DNA of 8,522 bases from an uncultured Bacillota bacterium. Its GTDB lineage: Bacteria > Bacillota > Dehalobacteriia > UBA7702. The number at the start of each line of letters is the position of its first letter. Position 1 is the stretch's first letter. The translations under genes were made by a program, and so were the position numbers. The notes below the pieces were generated by a model. It was not told the DNA's origin, did not search any database, and saw only the letters and a program-made list of their open reading frames with translations. The DNA is taken from positions 1 through 8,522 of the forward strand of contig CACXDX010000090.1 in NCBI GenBank assembly GCA_902766525.1. The letters are read 5' to 3'. Shown here in pieces: positions 5,535-8,522 of the stretch.

Positions 5535-6727
5535 CATTCATTCAAGACGAGCAGAACATCGAACGCATCCTTATATAAATATTTCAGACCGAAGTCATAC
5601 CAGGAGAAAAAGTTGTCAACAGCTTCTTTTCTTTCGTCCGTGCTGCCAAACTTAATCTCTAAATAATTCCGATCGGCATAGGCTGCCGCAATGGATTCAA
5701 GTACGGCTTCATCGTATTTTTCAACATATAAACCATGGTAAAGAAAGTAATCATATTTTGTTCCGCCACACTCAGGAACAGCTGCCTCATAATCGCAGAT
5801 CTCATAGTTCTCCGCCAGTTCATCATCGCTGAAGCAGTAAAACGTATGACACGGCGCGAAATCGGGATAGACTTCATCGAACAAATCATCGGAGGTACAA
5901 TCCACATAGTAGTAATCATCATCTAAAAGCACATAGTTCCAGGCATGCAGCTCCTTACTTTCCCCGTCGCTCATATTCCCGCAAATATAACAGCAGGGAA
6001 TCCCGGCTTTTTGAGCAAGAAGTTCAAACCCCTGAGCATAACCGTTGCACAGCGCCAAACCATTGACGATACAACCGTAGGCTGTGTCGCTGTCGCTCCA
6101 CTCCTCGGAGTCCATTTCATCATAATGATCCCAATCATAGGTCGTATGGGTGCCGATGTAATCATGGATGGCGGTCAGCTTCTCATAGGGAGTCGCAGCA
6201 GGATCAATATCGGAAAGGATCTCTTCGATCTTTGTATCCAATATCACCTGCTTTTCATTGATTTCTTTTTCATCCTCGATAAAATCGATCCTCATCATCA
6301 TAATCATACGATCGAAGAAGGGATAACAGGAATAGGAATAGCTCCCGTTCCACCAGAAAAATTCGGGATGATCCGCATATACCGAATCGATGACCTGATC
6401 CATCTCTTTTTCCGTCAAATCGGGGAGAAAAAGCAATATCAAATTATTATCATGGTCGCATATATGACCGCAAAGGGTCTGATAAAAAATGATCTGGTTT
6501 TCATTCAGTCCGACTGCGGCACAGTAAACCGACGGATCGACGCCGTAATCATATATGGCATCATCCCCGACAAGCCCCGAATAACTGTCTTTAAAAAAGG
6601 CAATCACCTCGCTGCCCTCGGCTTGAAGACGATCCTTTTCCGAAATCAAAAGGGAAACGGTCAGAACACACGCCGCTGTCAGCGTCAGAATAAAAATACC
6701 TATGATCAAAGCAGATATCTTTTTCAT
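5534..6727 (-). CDS. Membrane-anchored transglutaminase-fold protein
   Basis: This 397-residue protein has an N-terminal hydrophobic segment (about residues 4-28) after two Lys, acting as a signal anchor or uncleaved signal, and then an extracytoplasmic body. A transglutaminase-like core spans about 180-280: IHDYIGTH (187-194), GLALCNGYAQGFELLA (223-238, Cys227), ELHAWNYV (259-266, His261) and YYYVDCTSDD (272-281, Asp276) supply the Cys-His-Asp triad. Proteins with this fold may be proteases, peptide N-glycanase-like amidases or cross-linking enzymes, so the reaction cannot be assigned. The protein is acidic, with many Asp, Glu and Tyr and several extra Cys. The first 180 residues and the last 110 match nothing I recognise. 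GGAG at 6738-6741 lies 10 nt before the ATG. It is co-transcribed with the Mbeg1-like hydrolase that follows. Confidence 0.85.
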   Translation of the reverse strand: MKKISALIIGIFILTLTAACVLTVSLLISEKDRLQAEGSEVIAFFKDSYSGLVGDDAIYDYGVDPSVYCAAVGLNENQIIFYQTLCGHICDHDNNLILLFLPDLTEKEMDQVIDSVYADHPEFFWWNGSYSYSCYPFFDRMIMMMRIDFIEDEKEINEKQVILDTKIEEILSDIDPAATPYEKLTAIHDYIGTHTTYDWDHYDEMDSEEWSDSDTAYGCIVNGLALCNGYAQGFELLAQKAGIPCCYICGNMSDGESKELHAWNYVLLDDDYYYVDCTSDDLFDEVYPDFAPCHTFYCFSDDELAENYEICDYEAAVPECGGTKYDYFLYHGLYVEKYDEAVLESIAAAYADRNYLEIKFGSTDERKEAVDNFFSWYDFGLKYLYKDAFDVLLVLNE

Positions 6728-6761
6728 CTCTGTTTCACTCCGAATACAATCCGTTTTTCAG

Positions 6762-6770
6762 AGTATAACA
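6762..6770 (-). promoter_or_regulatory. Extended -10 promoter of the transglutaminase/hydrolase operon
   Basis: On the minus strand TGTTATACT combines TATACT (6762-6767) with the TG of an extended -10 (6769-6770). The start site would be near 6755, about 28 nt before the ATG at 6727. The only -35 candidate at normal spacing is a weak TGGGAA at 6784-6789. It lies just downstream of the transporter terminator, so the operon is probably transcribed independently. Confidence 0.6.
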
Positions 6771-6794
6771 CAAATCGACATTTTTTCCCATAAG

Positions 6795-6826
6795 AAAATG
6801 ACCGCGGTACAAATCCGCGGTCATTT
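6795..6826 (-). terminator. Terminator of the NhaC-family transporter gene
   Basis: A perfect 12-bp stem, AAATGACCGCGG (6796-6807) with CCGCGGTCATTT (6815-6826), closes a 7-nt loop. On the minus strand the arm ends in TTTT and then CTTAT. It starts 12 nt after the transporter stop codon. The T tract is short, but the stem is strong and the position fits. Confidence 0.82.
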
Positions 6827-6838
6827 ATTTCGAATAAA

Positions 6839-8251
6839 TTACATGACAAATCCGGCAACAAGATAACCCGCAAAAGCTATGGCCGAAACGATGCCGATAT
6901 ACGGCAGCTGCGCAACGGCATAATCAACATTGTTGATACGGCAAGCCGAAGCCGATAGCAATGTAACATCGGAATAAAAGCAGGCCTGGGCGCCGAAACA
7001 GGCAGCGGAGATGATCGCACCTAAGGTTAAAGGAATGCTTGCCCCGCTGGCAACGGCCAACGGTAATATAATCGGGGTGCAAACCGCGGGAATACTCCAA
7101 ATATTCCCGGTGGCAAAACAAACAAGACCGATAAGAACGAAAGCAATAGCGGGAAGCCATGCGGCACTCATATAAGGACCGGCAACTTCAATGAGATAAT
7201 CGGGAAGCCCGATGAGATTAATGGAATCTCTGTAAAACAGTGAAGTAACCAAAACAACCGCGATGAAAAGCATATCTTCGAGCCCTTTGTAACAGGCATC
7301 ACAGAATTTACTGAGACTCATCAGGCGTGTCGGTACATAAAGCAGAAAACATGCGGCAATACCGCAACTGACACCGTAGAAAATATCGTCGAGGATCAAT
7401 GTTACAATAATAACGACCGCCATCGGCACGACGAAAGCCCAAAGATGGGGCTTCACTTCTTTTTCTTCTTTTCCTTCCTTGTCTTCGGAAATGGCACCCA
7501 TAACTTCACCGAGATCATCGCCTTGGTTCTGCATGTTACTGGATTCGGGCCAGAGAGCTCCGGTTTCCTCCACACGCTGATATGCCTTTTTAATACCGCC
7601 CATTTTCGGAACAACACCGAGGATAACGAGGAGCACAAAAAGAACACAAAGAAACGGATAGAAGAAATACGGCATGATATGATAGTAAATACTCATGGCA
7701 CTTGAACCGACAACGGCAGCCTCGGGCTGCTGGCCGAATACGCCGGAGAAGAATACGACCCATGCGGAGATCGGAATAATCAGACAAACCGGTGCGGAAG
7801 TGGTATTAATGATATAGCACAGCATTTCCCGCGGGGTTTTGTGTTCATCGGCCAAAGGCAGAACACAGTTGGCCGTAACAAGAATACTCAGATAGTCATC
7901 GATAAAGATAATGATCCCGCAAAGCCAGGTCAACAACAGAACCTGTTTTTCGGATTTAATGTATCGTCTGGCCAGATCACCGACGGCCACAGCCCCTTTG
8001 GACTGACGAAGTAATTGGACGAGACAACCGAAAAGAAGACAGATGATAACAATATAGTTATTATCACCGTCACAAGCCGCTTCCAACAGCGCGTCCATCA
8101 TCGGCATAAAAAAACCGGCTTTGTAATAGAAAATGTAACCGAGCATACCGGAAAGCATGATACTCAGGATACATTTTTTGGTCAGCAGTGCAAATACGAG
8201 AAAACTCACTGCCGGAATCAGCGTAATGATTCCCAGATTTGTTCCTTCCAT
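6839..8251 (-). CDS. NhaC-family Na+/H+ antiporter-type transporter
   Basis: This 470-residue polytopic membrane protein has the pattern of the NhaC family: FIDDY (116-120), NTTSAPVCLIIPISAW (149-164), GNIWSIPAVCTPIILPLA (382-399) and YSDVTLLSAS (426-435). About eleven or twelve membrane helices flank a charged cytoplasmic loop (about 214-268) rich in Glu, Asp and Lys. The family exchanges Na+ for H+, but some members move organic anions (for example the malate/lactate exchanger MleN), so the substrate is open. AAAGGG (8258-8263), 6 nt before the ATG, is a modest ribosome site. It starts 33 nt after the stop codon of the activase gene on the same strand, so the two are likely co-transcribed; it ends at the hairpin of 6795-6826. 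Confidence 0.9.
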   Translation of the reverse strand: MEGTNLGIITLIPAVSFLVFALLTKKCILSIMLSGMLGYIFYYKAGFFMPMMDALLEAACDGDNNYIVIICLLFGCLVQLLRQSKGAVAVGDLARRYIKSEKQVLLLTWLCGIIIFIDDYLSILVTANCVLPLADEHKTPREMLCYIINTTSAPVCLIIPISAWVVFFSGVFGQQPEAAVVGSSAMSIYYHIMPYFFYPFLCVLFVLLVILGVVPKMGGIKKAYQRVEETGALWPESSNMQNQGDDLGEVMGAISEDKEGKEEKEVKPHLWAFVVPMAVVIIVTLILDDIFYGVSCGIAACFLLYVPTRLMSLSKFCDACYKGLEDMLFIAVVLVTSLFYRDSINLIGLPDYLIEVAGPYMSAAWLPAIAFVLIGLVCFATGNIWSIPAVCTPIILPLAVASGASIPLTLGAIISAACFGAQACFYSDVTLLSASACRINNVDYAVAQLPYIGIVSAIAFAGYLVAGFVM

Positions 8252-8284
8252 GATTTTCCCTTTCTAAAAAAAATATTATTATAT

Positions 8285-8522
8285 TTAAACGACGCCGAGG
8301 ATTTCCGTTTCCATGCGGCAATCGTTTTCAAAATAGGCCTTAATTTCAAGAAGTCTTTCAACGGTGGGTGAAAGAAATTCTTCCGGTACCCCACCGATAT
8401 TTTTCTTTTTACCGACTCCGAGATTATGATAAGGCAACAAGTTCACCTTTTTGATTTTTAATTCCCGATAAAGAGCTCCGGTCGCATCAATGATATCCTT
8501 ATCATCATTGATACCGGCAATA
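8285..8522 (-). CDS. Glycyl-radical-enzyme activating protein, C-terminal end (partial)
   Basis: The last 78 codons of a minus-strand gene are present; the rest lies beyond the right edge. The peptide reads AGINDD near its start, then VNLLPYHNLGVGKK (26-39) and ends in ETEILGVV. The LLPYHxLG stretch followed by a Lys-rich turn, then about 40 residues with ERLLEIKAYFE (55-65), is the usual C-terminus of pyruvate formate-lyase activases and related radical SAM proteins. These use S-adenosylmethionine and a 4Fe-4S cluster to install a glycyl radical on a partner enzyme. The CxxxCxxC cluster motif is outside the window, so which glycyl-radical enzyme it serves cannot be told. It precedes the NhaC-family gene by 33 nt. 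It is too incomplete to assign a symbol. Confidence 0.78.
   Translation of the reverse strand, partial: IAGINDDKDIIDATGALYRELKIKKVNLLPYHNLGVGKKKNIGGVPEEFLSPTVERLLEIKAYFENDCRMETEILGVV

Noticed and set aside
6660..6727. Lipoprotein signal (LTAAC, Cys20) in the transglutaminase protein
   Set aside because: The residue three before the Cys is Thr, not the usual Leu or similar, and the hydrophobic stretch continues well past the Cys, so a membrane anchor fits better.
5945..6793. 282-codon plus-strand reading frame opposite the transglutaminase gene
   Set aside because: It lacks a ribosome site and family features, while the minus-strand frame has a clear catalytic triad, promoter and start. It is a shadow frame caused by codon bias.
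8252..8284. TATAAT on the minus strand between the activase and the transporter
   Set aside because: It is part of an AT-rich spacer too close to the ribosome site to be a promoter for the transporter, and no -35 box was found at proper spacing.

Overview
The window looks like chromosomal DNA of an anaerobic, low-to-mid-GC Bacillota (Clostridia-like) bacterium. Pointers are strong AGGAGG-type Shine-Dalgarno sequences, consensus sigma-A promoters, a stand-alone LytTR regulator paired with a DUF3021 membrane protein, an Mbeg1-like (DUF2974) hydrolase, an NhaC-family transporter and the end of a glycyl-radical-enzyme activase, which implies oxygen-free metabolism. Nothing identifies the genus. 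No rRNA, tRNA, insertion sequence, CRISPR array or prophage gene was seen.

Layout, left to right. (1) 4-590, minus: a tatB-like gene followed by a tatA-like gene, driven by a consensus promoter at 677-705; any tatC would lie beyond the left edge. (2) 740-1811, minus: a single-gene unit for a CaCA-family Na+/Ca2+ antiporter with its own extended -10 promoter and a strong terminator. (3) 1912-3249, plus: the only plus-strand gene, a 445-residue protein with two zinc ribbons, of unknown function. It ends at a hairpin that faces the next operon and can serve both strands. (4) 3351-4303, minus: a LytTR DNA-binding protein and a four-helix DUF3021 membrane protein, resembling a minimal regulator/membrane-inhibitor pair. 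(5) 4378-6770, minus: an operon of a membrane-anchored transglutaminase-fold protein and an Mbeg1-like alpha/beta hydrolase, ending in a 54-nt long-stem hairpin. (6) 6795-8522, minus: the C-terminal 78 codons of a PFL-activase-type radical SAM protein, then a 470-residue NhaC-family transporter and its terminator.

The genes form five or six small independent transcription units, most with a visible promoter and hairpin terminator, and not one long operon. Functional links can be argued only within units: TatB with TatA in the twin-arginine translocase, LytTR with DUF3021 in signalling, the transglutaminase with the hydrolase (process unknown), and the activase with the transporter (perhaps uptake or exchange for a glycyl-radical pathway lying upstream). 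The best candidates for something little described are the transglutaminase/Mbeg1 pair and the zinc-ribbon protein. Neither carries clear proof of a new system. Positions were read by eye and no database was searched.
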